Assembly: GCA_027943335.1 (NCBI GenBank)
Contig: BSBK01001114.1
Span: 494,001-558,000 of the forward strand
Reading direction: 5' to 3'
From: Chamaecyparis obtusa
Taxonomy: Eukaryota > Streptophyta > Pinopsida > Cupressales > Cupressaceae
Length of the DNA: 64,000 nucleotides
The notes under the pieces were generated by a model. That model was not told the origin of the DNA. It worked only from the letters and a program-made list of their open reading frames with translations, and made no database searches. Both the position numbers and the translations under genes were made by a program. Positions 33,529 to 47,204 of this stretch are shown here, piece after piece. Within the stretch, counting starts at the first letter, position 1. The number at the start of each line of letters is the position of its first letter.

Positions 33529-35015
33529 TGTTAGAATAACTAAGAGGGGGGTGAATCAGTTATCTAGTGTCCCAAAACAAAATGTATAATTCAAAACTAT
33601 TTCTTCAATTTCTTCTCATTGGTAAACAATAAATACTTTCACTATCTATGCTTTTACTGATTACCAGTCTAATACCATAACAGTTACCGATCAAATCTAA
33701 CATGTAACATGTAAAGAATGATAACAAACAAATATCACAATAAACACATAACATAATAGATTTAACATGGAAACCTTGTAAAGGGAAAAACCACCTGGGA
33801 CCGGCAACCCAAAATTGTTCACTCTTCTGAAGTGAGGTCGGTTAAGACCCAACCCTGTTAAAGGTTTACAAACACACTATCAAGTGTGACCTTGTTAGAG
33901 GATTTTAGACTAGAATTTATCATCCAACCAACATTCACTATGGGGTTGATAGGATAACAATGTTCATTCTATGAATGATACATCATAAGACTTTCAAAGT
34001 CCACTCGGTTAAGAGATTTTGATTGTATACAATGGTTAAATATGTAACAGTAAATGATTTGTGTTAATAAAACTTCAATTGCAATTTACAGATCAATATT
34101 TAGTCCAAACAAATCCTTCTAATAAATATTTCACTTTAGATTCAATACTATATCAACTTACTGTCCATCAGTAATTGCTCTTTGTAGCTCGGTAATTGTT
34201 CCATAGCTTGGTTCTTACTAACTAGTATGATCAGAAAGCATGAAAACCTTGTTCACACGATATTCCTGTAGTTTCTACTTCTTTCGGCATCCTTCTATTA
34301 AGAAATTCTATTCTCTTATATAGGTAGGTAAATCATTTTCTTCTCCTCCATCGGATTTTTCTGCTTAACCACATTCATAGATTTTGCCTCTTCAAACTTT
34401 CTCAGCACTTGTGTCAATAACACATTTGATTCTCATCCTTTAGATCTTTCCTAAATTTTGTCAGTCGTCAATCTATGTAGCAAACATTATCTGTTACCTC
34501 GATGTTATACTCTTGCCAGCTCATCAATCTTATTGGCTAAACTAATCATTTAGTTCATTCTGTTCCGCTCGGTTAACAAAGAAATGCGTCAGTGAACACT
34601 GCTCGGTTAATACTATGATTGTTATACACTACACTTCGTTGGTGTATACTAGAAATGCTTCATTTACCGACAACACTACTTTTTGTCTTTCAGCTCTATA
34701 CTTTATCATAGATGAATGCAACATAATAAAGTCAATATCACCAAGTCATAGACTCATCAACAAGTTACTCAATGTGTTCCTTATCCTCATCTGTCATGTA
34801 CATCTTTCTCCATGTAGATTTCTTTGTTCTTCATCTCTTTCACCTTTCTTCAGATACCTTGGTATAGTAACTTACAAGATAAGTGCTATCAAACTAGTTG
34901 ACATCAATGACAACATAATACTGATTTAATCATATTATATATCTAATCAGCAACTCCTTAGTGATCTTTAATCATAGATTCTTCTATCAGATTCCAAATC
35001 AGTTGTAGTCCAACA
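33529..35015 (-). repeat. Copia 5' LTR (right)
   Basis: Plus-strand ends are TGTTAGAATAACTAAG and GTAGTCCAACA. It aligns with 27022-28513 with roughly 5% differences in the first 120 bases by my count. Confidence 0.93.
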
Positions 35016-35705
35016 TTAAATTTGCAGATTAGGGTTTTGAGGGCTTCTTAAGGGAGTCAAATTTTAATTTTTAGAGGTTGGGAGTCATGGATAAGGAGGG
35101 CTGAGTGAGCATGTTTGTTCCTTGGTTCCTTTTTTGCAGTTTGTACCCATTTTTTAGAGCTTGAAAGGATAATAAAGCTGGCTACCATATTTGCATTATT
35201 TTCTGAGTATAAAATCCATTCCTATTCTTCTTTTTTGCATTAAGTGTTGTACTTTTGTAATCAAGTTAAGTGAACTACTTCTGATTCCTTTTCTAGGTTA
35301 TCAAAAATCTGACCTTTAGCAGGATATGTACATTTGTTGATAGTTTTCATTGTTCGTGGTGATTTCCCTAGTAATGATTTCTAGTCAACCTATATGTTGA
35401 ATAGTGAATGTCAATGTGAATCTTAGTGATTGTAATTGTGAATGCTGGTTTGAAGATCCTGATTGATGTGAAGTGAGTTTTGGTGTATCACCGCATTTTC
35501 ACATTCAATTTTAATCTTTCTCCCTTTTCCCCATCAAGTTTTCAATTAGGAGGTGATATTCTATATTTGATAGGAACCAGCCTAGAATCCATAGATTCCA
35601 CCTTATTCATAGTCTACCCATAGCTAGAGGAGGTTTCCATTGTTAGGATAGAATTGTTGTATAGCCTTAATGCCTGAGTTAGGATAACAATTCTAAACCT
35701 GAACA

Positions 35706-37425
35706 ATTTTTGGCACGCCTTGTGGGACAATTTATTCAATGAATGGGTCAAATTGCATTGTATTACTTGCTGGTTCTGGCATGCTATCAACAAAATTCAG
35801 ACCTAAAAGAGGTCATATTTTGCATATCTGATGTTCCATGGAGGAAGATGAGCTAGTTGCAAAGATCAGGAGCTGTTTTCCATCATTTCAAGTGAATTTT
35901 ATTCAAGAGAATCATTTTCAGCCCTATCAAGGTCAACAATCACAATATGATTTCCACCATTCTACAAATGATAATGGTTCACAAAATATAGATACATAAA
36001 GTATGTTGCAGAATATGTTTATGCAGATTGAAGATATTAAAAGGAAACAAGAAGCTGAATTCCAACAAGAGCTTGATAGGAAGATAGAAGAACATGCTTA
36101 TCAGGCACAGATCCAACAACAACAAGCATTGGCTCAACATGATCAAGGTTATCAAAGGTATCTGGTAGAGCAATACAAGAGAAATGAAGCCAAGCTTGTA
36201 GGAGAGTTGGAAGCACAAAGGAAAGTTCATCAAGGAGAGTTGGAAGCTTAGAAGGATGCTTATGAAAAGGAACTGAGAGCTCATCAAGAATTAAATGAAA
36301 AATTTCAAGAGCTGACAGTTGCCATGTTTAATCATAGTCATGAATTTTAGTTGGAAAAAGAAAGAGAATTAAAAGCTCAGGAGAGTCCCATAAAAAAGAG
36401 CTATAGGATCTCAAGAAAAATATAGGATTCCTAGCTTTTATAGCTAAGACATACAAAAGAGGCTATCAGATGCAGATTGAAAAGTGTTTTTAGTTGGAAG
36501 AAGAGAAGGAGAGTATTGAAAAGAAGGTTGCTGATGAGCTAAAGAAGGTTTTTTTGGAACAAGTTGAGATAAAGAAGATTTTAGCAAATAAAGATAATTG
36601 TGCTGACAAGAAAATACTTCTCCTACAAAAGAATAAGGAAGAAGAAGAAGAAGATCATTTCTAGGATGAGATGGAGGAGTTTTTCTTGCATCTTGATGAT
36701 AAGCCTGCACTTCCAAAAATCACCCAAAAGCTACAGGAGGTAGTTATTTCCAGCCAACATGATGAAGAGATCAATTAGACTGAAGTAATCTCTCAAGTAC
36801 CTGAATCTATCAAGAAAAGCTCCAAGTTTATCATCTCTCATGGCTATCCTATCAGGCATTTGGCCAGGATCGAGACTAACAAAGAAGTACAAGTTGTACT
36901 AGCACCTCTGCATGAAGTTCTGCCAAAAGAAGAAGCTGAGAAGGAATTCAATCAGCTTGCTATTCCGTATTATCAAGTAAGTAAACTCCTATTGCTACTT
37001 GCTGATTCTCTTCAAAACAATGGTATTTACAGTCAGCTTGGTCAAGTAAGTAAAATTCATATCAATCAGATCCTTATCAAACAAATGATCAAATATATCT
37101 CCTTTCTTCATCTTATAATAGCTTTCCAAAAGCATATTGATTATTGTGAGCTGCAAAGGATGGGAAGTTATTTTTCACAATCTGTGAACGATTTTGTTTA
37201 GCCAAGCTTCAAGCTGGTTAAAGTAGGCTAGTTTAGGTTTTCATTTTAATAAGTGCAGTCCAGCACTAAGTTTTAGGTTGCATTAAGTCTAGGTCTAGGT
37301 TTAGGTACATTTTTGTTTCAATAAGGTTGCATTTATGCATGTTCCAGTTTCCTGACTCCTATTGTCCAATGATAAGGTCTGAGTTCATGTCTAGTAGGTA
37401 GACATCCAGCAGAAGTCACCAAAAT
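35706..37425 (+). pseudogene. LARD internal region with coiled-coil remnant
   Basis: After the LTR end CTGAACA comes a primer-binding-like TGGCACGCCTTGTGGGAC (35711-35728), different from the methionine-type sites elsewhere in the window. The best frame, 36003-36251, is Gln/Glu-rich coiled coil (IEDIKRKQEAEFQQELDRKI) and continues in frame past stops with KELRAHQELNEKFQEL. A second short frame at 36860-37201 has no recognisable domain. No zinc knuckle, protease, RT or integrase. It may be a decayed gag-like or scaffold protein; function unknown. Confidence 0.6.
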
Positions 37426-40400
37426 TGTTACCCTATTTTTCATCATACAGAATAATAGACAAAAACATAGGAATAGTGAGTTTCATTTTTGGTACTTTCA
37501 TTTAACAGTGCTTTTCAAGTCATGTGGATTAGCATTTGGTTATTGCATTCATATCAGATTTTCATTGTACTCTAAGTTTTGATCATACTTAAAAAAATTT
37601 CAATTTATAATTGATCATTACATTGTGCATTCATACTGAATGTAATTACAAATGTTCTCTCATATTTCAATAAACAGAGTACAATACATAGAATGGAAAG
37701 AAGAGATAGGGGTATGAGTGAGTCCTTTGCATTGCCTTGAAGTAGTCTGCATATCTAGAGTTGATTGTTGTGTTTGGTCCTTGTCTCCAGTCCTCATCCT
37801 GAGTATGCATCTGTATGGTTCTAGGTCTTTTAGGGGTTGTCCTGCATCATGGTTAAGAGTTTGTTAGATCCAACTGGATCTAAGCAATGCAAAGAACAAA
37901 AACATCATACAATATCAAATTCTTTCATAACTGCATATATTTCTGATATTCAATGCAATAACAAAATGAGTATGCACACAAAGTGAAAAATAGTGCTAAA
38001 AGACAACAATAAAGCATTAGGTTAGTGAGCACACCAGTGGTCTGATGGATGCCCAAAATTGACCACTGGGTCATGTTCACTAACCTAATGCGTTAGTTTT
38101 GATGTTTTCAAGCTGAACAGAGAAATGTATTGCTTAAACAAACTATGTGTGACAGTTAAAAGATGATGATGGTGTTGAAATACTGTAAGAATGAGGTTAC
38201 ATAAGTTTGTTTATGGGAGTCACGAGCCCGTGCTCAAACCCCATGAACAAATTTCATTATTGAAGTTACATCTATTTCATTAAAGACAAGATATTTTCAA
38301 ATGGTAGCAGATGATCAATCCAAATTGATAATGAACATGTTCTAATAGCTCTGTATTTTAATGGCTAATGAGATGTATCTATAGATCTAGAATCTATGAT
38401 ATCATCAATAAATATGCCTGATAAAAGGTGGTGCATTTTTTAGTAAAAAGATGAGATAACAGTGCTGGTTTATAAGGAAAAATTACTACAACATAATGTT
38501 CAAATCCAACATGCTTTTAGATCAATAAAGCATTGCACGAAGAGTACAACCCCTGTATAATCTCTGCCATAAAGGGAAGAACCAAGCATTATTTTGATTG
38601 TGTACTCAAGCATCACAACAATAGCACATAGTATCAAAGAATGGTGCATACAAATAACTAAAAGGTAGCAGCATCATACCCAAGGCCAAGTTTGAAATAG
38701 AAAAGCTCTAAATTATTGCAATGACAGAAGGATCTCCAGCATTCAAATGTAAATAAATGACAGTTCAGTTTTTGGTATGTTCATGATCAAGTTAGGCTAT
38801 GGAGAAGAGTAGTTTTGATTTCAATCAATATGTTCTTAGCAAACATAAAGGAAGGCTGCTTCAACAACAAGTTATAATTTATAAGAAAAGATGTAGAATT
38901 ACTCATCTTTGAGTCAAGACAAGTCTTCAAACACTTCCAGCCAATGTTTCAAGCAATAGAACCAATGAACATAATCCAAATCACAAGCAATGCAACAGTC
39001 AATAGTGATTGTTACCAGTCAAGACCCAAAATTCACGCAATATCTATGCAAGTGCAATGCATCAAGGAAACATAGCTCAACATTCTTCATACCGAGTCAC
39101 ATTCAACAAGTCAAAATCAATCAACCCATGCTTTTAAGGGACACGGTTCTAGTTCAACTATTGTTCAAAATAAAGTGCCAAGAAAGCCTTAAAATCTATG
39201 CAAAGATGAGAACATTCATACAACCCATGATTCAAGGTCAGAGCTTGAGGTCAACAAAAACAAAGACTGAGGCTTGATTTTTAAATCAAATAACAGTTAC
39301 AAATTATCGGTATGGAGCTTAGCTTGTTGTACAGAGATAAATATTTGAGCTCACTTACAGTCACAACACGTGAGCTTGTAGATGAACTCAAACTTATTGG
39401 GGATAGAGATAAAGCTAGGATGTTTAAATAGTACCAAGTTGTTTCAAATCATAAGAGCCCGTGAATCTTCTAGTATTACAGCCGCTTTAGCACATCAGGG
39501 TAGGTCACGACAGTTACAACCAAGTCTCAGATAAACCCCAAATTTTATGCAAGATGGAGGGAGAGTGAACTCATCCTTTAGTTCATGGTTCAAATAGCAT
39601 GGATAAATTCCAAAATTGAGCACCAAAATAAGCTGTGTGTCACTGGTGGGAATGCGATTTGGACAAACAGTAAAAGAGACCCAAAATTTATTGAACACTA
39701 CAGCTCAATTTTTTCATAAAGCAAAGAGAAGTTCAGAAAAAAGGGAAAGATGGTCACTTATCTATAGCAAGGCTAAGTTCTCATCCTGGAGATCCTGATT
39801 TCAAGCTCAAGCTCGTGATCAAAGAATGAGCTGTTACAGTTCAATAGTCTCAAATCTAGCTCATGTTACACTATAGTAAGTTTCCATTTAGAACATAAGT
39901 CTCTAACAGTTCCAATCAAAAGTTTCCAGGCAGTTGTGTTCAATCATTGAGTGAGTTCCAATCAAAAGCTAGGTTGCAACATTATGTCCAAGCTCGAGTT
40001 CAACTAATAAAGATCATGTTTCAGCTTGAAGTTTTGAAGAATAACTCATTGTTTCAAGCTTGTGATCATAGATATATTTCCAGCTCTGAGCAGAGAATAA
40101 AGCAGGGTTAAGCAAAGTCTCAGTTGGGAAAGAGAACTCATAGTTCTAACTCCAAATCATAAAAGAAATAATCATAGTGCAAATGCCTATTATAGCCTGT
40201 GCCTTAAGGGGAAAATGATAGTAAACAAATAAGAGTTGGATTTCAAACTGGCAAAAGACCGAATCAACAGATTCAGTTATAGCCCGTGCTTCAAGATTAT
40301 AGCCAGAGTTCAAGCAAATAGAGAGCTTGATTTCTGCAAGGAATGCCCAGTTATAACAAAGTATGAGCTCTAGTTTTGAAAAGAATGAGCCCAGGTCACA

Positions 40401-41602
40401 ATTCCAAATAGTCTCCAGTTACATTTTTGAGTTTCATGCCTAGTTGCAGCGCAAAGATCAAAAGACTCTAAAATCAAGAAATTGCTAAGAATTGATATTA
40501 TTTTGAAGTCCACTGACAAAGAGGTAAATGGAATTAAATGTCTATAGAGTACTTTCAACCAAGCCTTGAAAATTTCAAATGCCAACTCATTATGCCTTAA
40601 AGAAATATTTAGCATGAGTTAGGCATTGAATCCGATAGTGTTATGTCTTGATTTAAATTTTGTAATAGATTGAATTTGGGGTTTTAAAAGTTTAAGTTAT
40701 ATTTTTAGGAGGGTTGGATATTTAATTGGTTTGATATTGAGTTTATCTCTATGATAAGTTGTAACATATTGGTAATATCTTTTTAAAGATATATTTATAA
40801 ATTACCAATATTAAGAGTCATTTTTGGGCTAAATTTTAGGCACTCATGTTGGAGTTCTTAGGCTGATTTTTTTGGCTTGATTTTTGGTCAAATTAGGGAA
40901 ATTTGTAAAGGGCTTGAATTTGCAGATTAGGGTTTTGAGGGCTTCTTAAGGGAGTCAATTTTTTTTTTTTAGAGGTTGGGAGTCATGGAAAAGGAGGGTT
41001 GAGTGAGCATGTTTGTTCCTTGGTGCCTTTTTTGCAGTTTGTAACCATTTTTCAGAGCTTGAAAGGATAATAAAGCTGGCTACCATATTTGCATTATTTT
41101 TTGAGTATAAAATCCATTCCTATTCTTCTTTTTTGCATTAAGTGTTGTACTTTTGTAATCAAGTTAATGAACTACTTCTGATTCCTTTTCTAGGTTATCA
41201 AAAATCTGACCTTTGGTAGGATATGTACGTTTGTTGATAGTTTTCATTGTTCATGGTGATTGCCCTAGTAAATATTTCTAGTCAACCTGTATGTTGAATA
41301 GTGAATGTCAATGTGAACCTTAGTGATTGTAATTGTGAATGCTGGTTTGAAGATCCTGATTGATCTGAAGCGAGTTTTGGTGTATCACCCCGTTTTCACA
41401 TTTAGTTTTAATCTTTCTCACTTTTCCCCATCAAGTTTTCAATCAGGAGGTGATATTCCATATTTGATAGGAACCGACCTAGAATCTAGAGATTCTACCT
41501 TATTCATAGTCTACCCACAGCTAGAGGAGGTTTCCATTGTCAGGATAGAATTGTTGTATAGCCTTAATGCTTGAGTTAGGGTAACAATTCTAAACCTGAA
41601 CA
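37426..41602 (+). repeat. LARD 3' LTR
   Basis: Uninterrupted 4177-bp copy, starting TGTTACCC and ending CTGAACA. It gives the empty site for the copia insertion at about 40,916 and a reference for the 5' LTR. ATAAC follows at 41603. Confidence 0.93.
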
Positions 41603-41607
41603 ATAAC

Positions 41608-42722
41608 ATAAACATGAATTTAAATACTGAAATAGATCTAACAATCTAATCACATCCATCAAATGGAACATATAACACAAAGATTTTGGTTACCTAGAAA
41701 CCCTGTAAAGGTAAAACTGGGGTGGGGTTGACACCCAAAAATCTTCACTACTGTAGTATGAAGTTTTCCTGTTAGGGGTACAAAGTTTGATCACTTTTGA
41801 TGATCTACCTTGTGAGGGGTCTGACCTGTTAAGAGATTACAAATTTATACAATCTACCTTGATTAAAGGTTTTGAAACTTACAACTAAGTACGTCCTCAG
41901 TTAAGAGATTTAATTAATCTTATTAGAACTACTCTGTTAAGAGATTTACCCTAATTCACTTGCAAAAATGTATCGGTACCTGATCCTTGGGTTTGTACTA
42001 AAATGATGATAACAAATTTCTTTCCAATACTTATCTAATCTCCTCAATCAAATATAGATTTGTTATGTCCTTAATTGCTTTGCTCGGTTACTCTGATTGA
42101 TCTCTACCTATATCAAAATACTTCTCTAATCTATGTACATGAGATCTCCTTCATTACATCCATCCATACATACATCATTTTAGGGTTAAGATCTCATCTT
42201 ATAAAAACATCTAATCAACCTCCTAGATCAAGATCAATGATATAGATTCTCTATTTATGCCGCTTAAGCATTCTCTTTTTCTAATAGGTTACATGGCTTA
42301 CACAGGGATTAATGATTAGAAATACAAGGCGTAATCAACTCCTTGATTCCCTCAACAAACATTAAATCTTGCATTGAAGTCAACCAAAATGGTTTACCTT
42401 GGTTTCTATGCCATTACAAACACACATGTCAAAAATTTCTTTCTTGGCATATGAAGTCACTGATGCTCAACATTTACTGTTCTTCATATACTAGTGCTTG
42501 ACACTAATTCTTCTATACAACTCGGCATAAACTTATTGATGAATACTTAAGTACTTGGTGACCTTTGACTTGCTTGACAGTAACTACTACCCTGTAACTA
42601 TACAAGTTTATTCATGACTCAACCTTTACAAGATGGCTCGGTCGCAGTGATGACTGACCAACATTGCCTAGAAAATGACTAAGTGCTAGACACTAATGGA
42701 GAACAAAACTTAGGGATCAACA
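41608..42722 (-). repeat. Element B 3' LTR, main piece
   Basis: Continues the LTR broken by the LARD. On the minus strand it starts TGTTGATCCCTAAG right after a polypurine tract. It aligns with 61087-62012 of the other LTR. Confidence 0.88.
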
Positions 42723-42735
42723 ATCTCCCCCTTTG
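42723..42735 (-). other. Element B polypurine tract
   Basis: Minus-strand CAAAGGGGGAGAT directly before the LTR. Nearly identical to the tract of element A. Confidence 0.83.
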
Positions 42736-43025
42736 ACGTTAGTGGAAAAAACACTTTGTCATGACTTTTACATTACAAAAGAGTACTTAGTAGTTTGAGG
42801 ACTCCCCCTAAGACTTTGACTCAGTCTTCAAAAGATTCTATATACATACAAGATTCTTGACTCTTGACATACACTCAATATATATATTTGCATTGCAGTA
42901 CAGTATGTCATAACTTTCTATTTTTCTCTTCCAATGATCACTGTATATACATTCCTTATTGGATTTTCTCCTTGTGTTAATCATGTCATTCCCCTTTAAG
43001 TCATTTCATTTCTCCCTTGTTTTTG

Positions 43026-46000
43026 TCACTTGAAGCTACTGGGGTGTAGGGGTAATAAATAATTATCCAAAAATGGTTTATGGAGCTGCATTATCATTCC
43101 TAAGGTATTGTCCCATCCTGACCTGACAAAATCCAAAACCTGTATCTTTATTTCTAGCTGGGCAGATAAATCAACTAAACTCTCAACAATAGAGAGATGA
43201 GGATCTCTCTGTACTAACTCCTTTCCCAACACCAATTCTTTCTGCATACTTTCTAGATGAGGTGTTAACATAGTCTATATAGAAATTAGCTTGGTCTTAT
43301 AAGCCCATCATTAGCCATTAGCTTGGCTAATCTCCCTTGTGCATGAAGTAACCTTGTGAAATGAATGGAGCTGGAGCTTGCATCCATGCTTAGTGAATGA
43401 CCGGTAGACTTCAATTCTAGTTTCCATTTATCAACAACTCTTGATTGTCCTTAGTGAAAGTTTCTACATGACATATTTTCTTGTACAGAGAATGAACATT
43501 CTACACAACCTCTTCTAAATTAGTCACCAAGGCAGAAAGTTCTACCCATTTTACTACTATCTTGGTTGAGACCTTTTCAAGTACCTTTGTCTCAAACTTT
43601 CTTTTGGACCACTGCATAAGTTTCTCATTTGCTTCACTATCATCAATATTCACCTTCTTAACAATTTGAATTGGTTGCTCCAAAATAGGTGAGGTTTCAT
43701 TCACATCATCCATTTCAAAGGTTTCTATAAATATACCTTGATTTCACGCAATAATTATTTCTACTGACGCTCTTGCCTTAAATCCTCTTGCTTTATTTTC
43801 TTTTTCAAAAGATCTTGCAAAATTTGTATATGCTCATATGTCAAGTTATCAGTGTCCCACTTTAGAATCACTATAACTTCATCAATTTTAACTTGTGTAC
43901 TTGGATATTTCTCCTTTTTCTTTTGTGATTTCTTCATAGATGTATTTCCACTTGGCATCTGTATTAAAGCTTTAATAGCCTCTTTATCCTTGGGCTCTAG
44001 AATCACCTCATTTTTTTCTTCCCCAGTCTTCTTCTTTTCCTCCATATGAGGACCTGTCATTACTAATGCAAACTTATATACTTGATCTTTTAGACTCTCC
44101 TCATCTTGTTCTTTCTTATCCTCCTGGATAAGTGCATTCTCAATTGTTATTTCTAGCTTGTCCCATTTCTCAGTACTTGTACTATGTAACACTTGCTACT
44201 AAACTATGACCATGTGTGAAATTGAAGGTGCATTGTCTATAGTTGAAGTACCTTCAATCCGTGTATAATCATGTACCTATATAAGAACAAGATTTGTACT
44301 CAGTAGAGAGTGACCAAAAGTTGCCTCGACAAGAATTTGACTCTTTATCTCTTCCTTGGTCAATGCATTGGTGTTAACTGGTGTATCCTCAGGGATATCC
44401 TCTATTGTGATCACATCTTGTGATCCAATCACTTATACCTTCCATCCTTCTTCCTCTAGATTTTAAGGCTTATTAAAGTCTTCCTTATTATCCAATTCCG
44501 CTTGGATGGATGTACCTTCACCCTGTTGTGAACACTTCAATTAATAACCCAAAAATGAGTTTCCACAACCTTGTGCTATGTTGAAAAACTTATTCAACCT
44601 TGAGTTTCAAAATGGAATAAGCCTCGAGCTTAGGTAAAAACCTATTTATGTACTGCTCCATATATGTCTTTATCTACTGTGGTGATAGATCAGGCATGAT
44701 TTGAGCTAATGTACTTTCCCTTATCTACTTTTCTATCATGATGGCATACTACCATTTCTGATCAATTCTATTATAAAGTTCTTCAAGGATGAGATTCCCA
44801 ATCTATAGAGGTGTCATCTTAAAAGTGCATAGAATTTATAGAATTGCCTCTTCAACATTTTCTTTGTCATCATTACTTAGTTTTTTAAATTTAGTAAGCT
44901 TGAAACCTATTAATCCAGCAATGCTTTTGATATTGTGGAATATTTCATCCACAGTCATTGGACGTCTATGTGATGCCACCTTCACCTTTGTATTATCATC
45001 TGTATCTATCTTTTCTTCTTCATCATCATCCTGCTCCAAGACTAACTTCCTTCATAGTTTCTTCTTGGGATGACTCGAAACACCTTTGGTTTGAACTTTT
45101 TTTATTTTACCTGACCCTTCCCCTTCTATTTTCTTTGCTGGTGCCTTTCTCTGGGGCTCAGAAGCTGTGTAGTAGAAGCTTCCCTAGTCCTTGGTCTAAG
45201 TGCTATAGGAGGAGTGGGATTTTGTTTCTGCAATTTTCTTTTGCTAGGCTTGGCAACTGATACATCCTTTTCCTTCTTTGGAACTTCAATTTCCTCCTCA
45301 TCACTTCCTTTAGACTCACTATATTTATCTTCTCCCAGACCTTGTGTTATTTCAAGAGGTGCATTTTACTCTTCACCTTCTCCTAGCATCTTCTCTAGGT
45401 TCTTAACTATTTTCTTTTTCTTTCTTTCAAGGGTTGCAAACTTTAACCCCATAGTTATTTTAGACTTAGCCTCTTCATAAGTCCCAAAAGGTTTGGCCTT
45501 CCTATAAATCTCCTTAGATAGTAAAGAAGTAATTGCTGCTGTTGTCTCATCTACATTAACCTTATAAGGTAATGGCCTAATCCATGCTATCCTAGGCATA
45601 ACAACCTAAACATAAGTATGGTGGGTATCCACTAGAAATCATATGTCATTGTAGTGCTTCTCTACTAGGGATACATGGATTCTACTTCTCTTTCTCATTT
45701 TCTTCTTGAATTTCACAAAGTAGTTATCCATAACACTATAAAAAATTTCACCTAATTGATGAATAAATTCATTGATTTGTTGGGTGACTGGTCGATCCTT
45801 ACTCCATACAACATCTCCAATTGTAAGAAAACTATTATGAACATAGAAGAATAAACAAATGATTAGGGAACCGAACTTACACATTGAATATTTGGCCTTC
45901 CTGATTGAAGTAAGGTTCTTGACAAGCTGGGTCAACTGTAGCTAGGAAAGATCATAAGAATGATCTTTCTTTACTATCTTCAATGCTTGATTGACTGTAA

Positions 46001-46634
46001 TGCAAGGAACACTATCTAACCTACTTTACTGGTAAAATTTGTGAGCAATCACTCTCACTACAAAATCTATTTCTGGATCTATTATTGTGGAAATTGTCAT
46101 TCCTCTTTTGTTCCATACTGCCTGAGTGTTTGTTTGAATTATCTCTTTACTCTCGCATCTCACTATTTTCTTCCCAGTAATAAAGGGATAATCGATGACC
46201 TAGTGAATCATATACTTGGTGATCTTGATCGGCCCATTTTCCAACCATATCTTCATATCATGAACTCTTCTTAAAATAATATTGATCCATTTAACCTTGA
46301 AATTTAGAGGGAATTATATGGCATGTACTAACCCTTTCTTGGCAACGTGTTGATGCTCTGCCTTGAACAATCTGTTAATACACACCTTTTTATATGCTTC
46401 CCTCAGCTCATAGTCTCTGATTTCTCCTATTTTGCACATGAAACATGTGCATACATAATGTATCATTAAGACGTTAGGTGGAATTGATGACAGGGCACCC
46501 ATGAGATCTCCCTTCACCGCATTTTTTGGAATGGCTTGAAATTTAGGCAGCTTACATGTATCACTCCTCACAAGTTGAATATTCAACACTTCTTTTCCTT
46601 TCTTGCTAACTACTGGAGACAAAGTAGATACCAT
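43026..46634 (-). pseudogene. Element B ORF2: unknown protein related to element A ORF2
   Basis: Long degenerate frame on the minus strand, mostly in one phase (pieces 46634-46314, 45935-45639, 45599-45366, 44192-43761, 43271-43026) with a few shifts. It matches element A ORF2 in order: RRVHD...IKITKYMIH (A: SRIHD...VRITSDLIHEM) and KFGSLIICLFFYV at 45,840-45,877 (A: RFGSLIIYMYFHI). Then come a Lys-rich middle (FATLERKKKKIVKN) and a Glu/Lys-rich C-terminal part. No pol motif. The protein family is unknown to me. Two independent copies argue that it was under selection in the active element. Confidence 0.65.
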
Positions 46635-47204
46635 TTCTCAAATCTAGGTTTCTAAGAATAGATTCAAATAGCTTGGTAGTACCTTGTTCTAATAGTCCTT
46701 CATGATGTTTGCTGATGACACATTGTAGAGATATTCTCAAGTTTCACTTAACACATATAGCTCTTATTAATCACCTTAAAATTGCTCTACAAACTATCAA
46801 ATCAATTGGTAAAATGAAAATGAACAATAATAATTTTCTTTATAGACTCCAAACAGTCAGGTTAGGGCTTCATTAAATGATCCGTACACTTTGTAGGTGA
46901 ATACAACTATCTCAGCCTTCACATATTGACTCAGCTACCATATACTCGGTTAATACTAACACTTCATTTCTACTTAGTAGATATTACATCTCAGATATCA
47001 TAGGAGCTCGACACACACGGAGTGACTTGGTCACTCAATACTTAACTACCGATGCCCGACATCAATCATGCAATTTTACTCTTTTCTCAAATCTATCCTA
47101 ATGCATCTCAATTCATGTAGCTATGGACTTTAATCATGTCAAATGTTAGGAATTGATGTAAAATATGACATTAGAAAGTTCAGTTCCTCACATACCTTCT
47201 TTTC
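46635..47204 (-). other. Spacer between the two element B genes
   Basis: No supported gene on either strand. AT-rich DNA with a few CTCGGTTAA/CTCGAC motifs like those in the LTRs. Confidence 0.45.

Larger units (their letters stand above)
27022..35015 (-). mobile_element. Ty1/copia LTR retrotransposon
   Basis: LTRs at 27022-28513 and 33529-35015; TTAAA duplications at 27017-27021 and 35016-35020. The empty site is visible in the other LARD LTR at about 40916. Read on the minus strand the order is gag, protease, integrase, RT, RNase H, the Ty1/copia order. All genes are broken. The polypurine tract AAAGGGAGAGA with the upstream GCCATCAATGCC resembles that of SIRE-like plant copia elements. 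Confidence 0.95.
23545..35705 (+). repeat. LARD 5' LTR, interrupted by the copia element
   Basis: Matches 37426-41602 on both sides of the nested insertion at 27022-35015. At 25220-26400 it holds several dispersed variants of CCCATGCTTCAAG. No coding frame with a recognisable domain. Confidence 0.9.
23545..41602 (+). mobile_element. LARD-like non-autonomous LTR element
   Basis: Two long LTRs (about 4.16 kb once the nested copia is discounted, and 4177 bp) flank only 1720 bp of internal DNA without pol domains. It starts TGTTACCC and ends CTGAACA. The 5-bp duplication ATAAC lies at 23540-23544 and 41603-41607. Size and structure fit the class of large retrotransposon derivatives, which depend on another element for movement. 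Confidence 0.9.

Noticed and set aside
44958..45480. Overlapping plus-strand frames rich in Ser, Leu and Phe
   Set aside because: Antisense to the Lys/Glu-rich part of element B ORF2.
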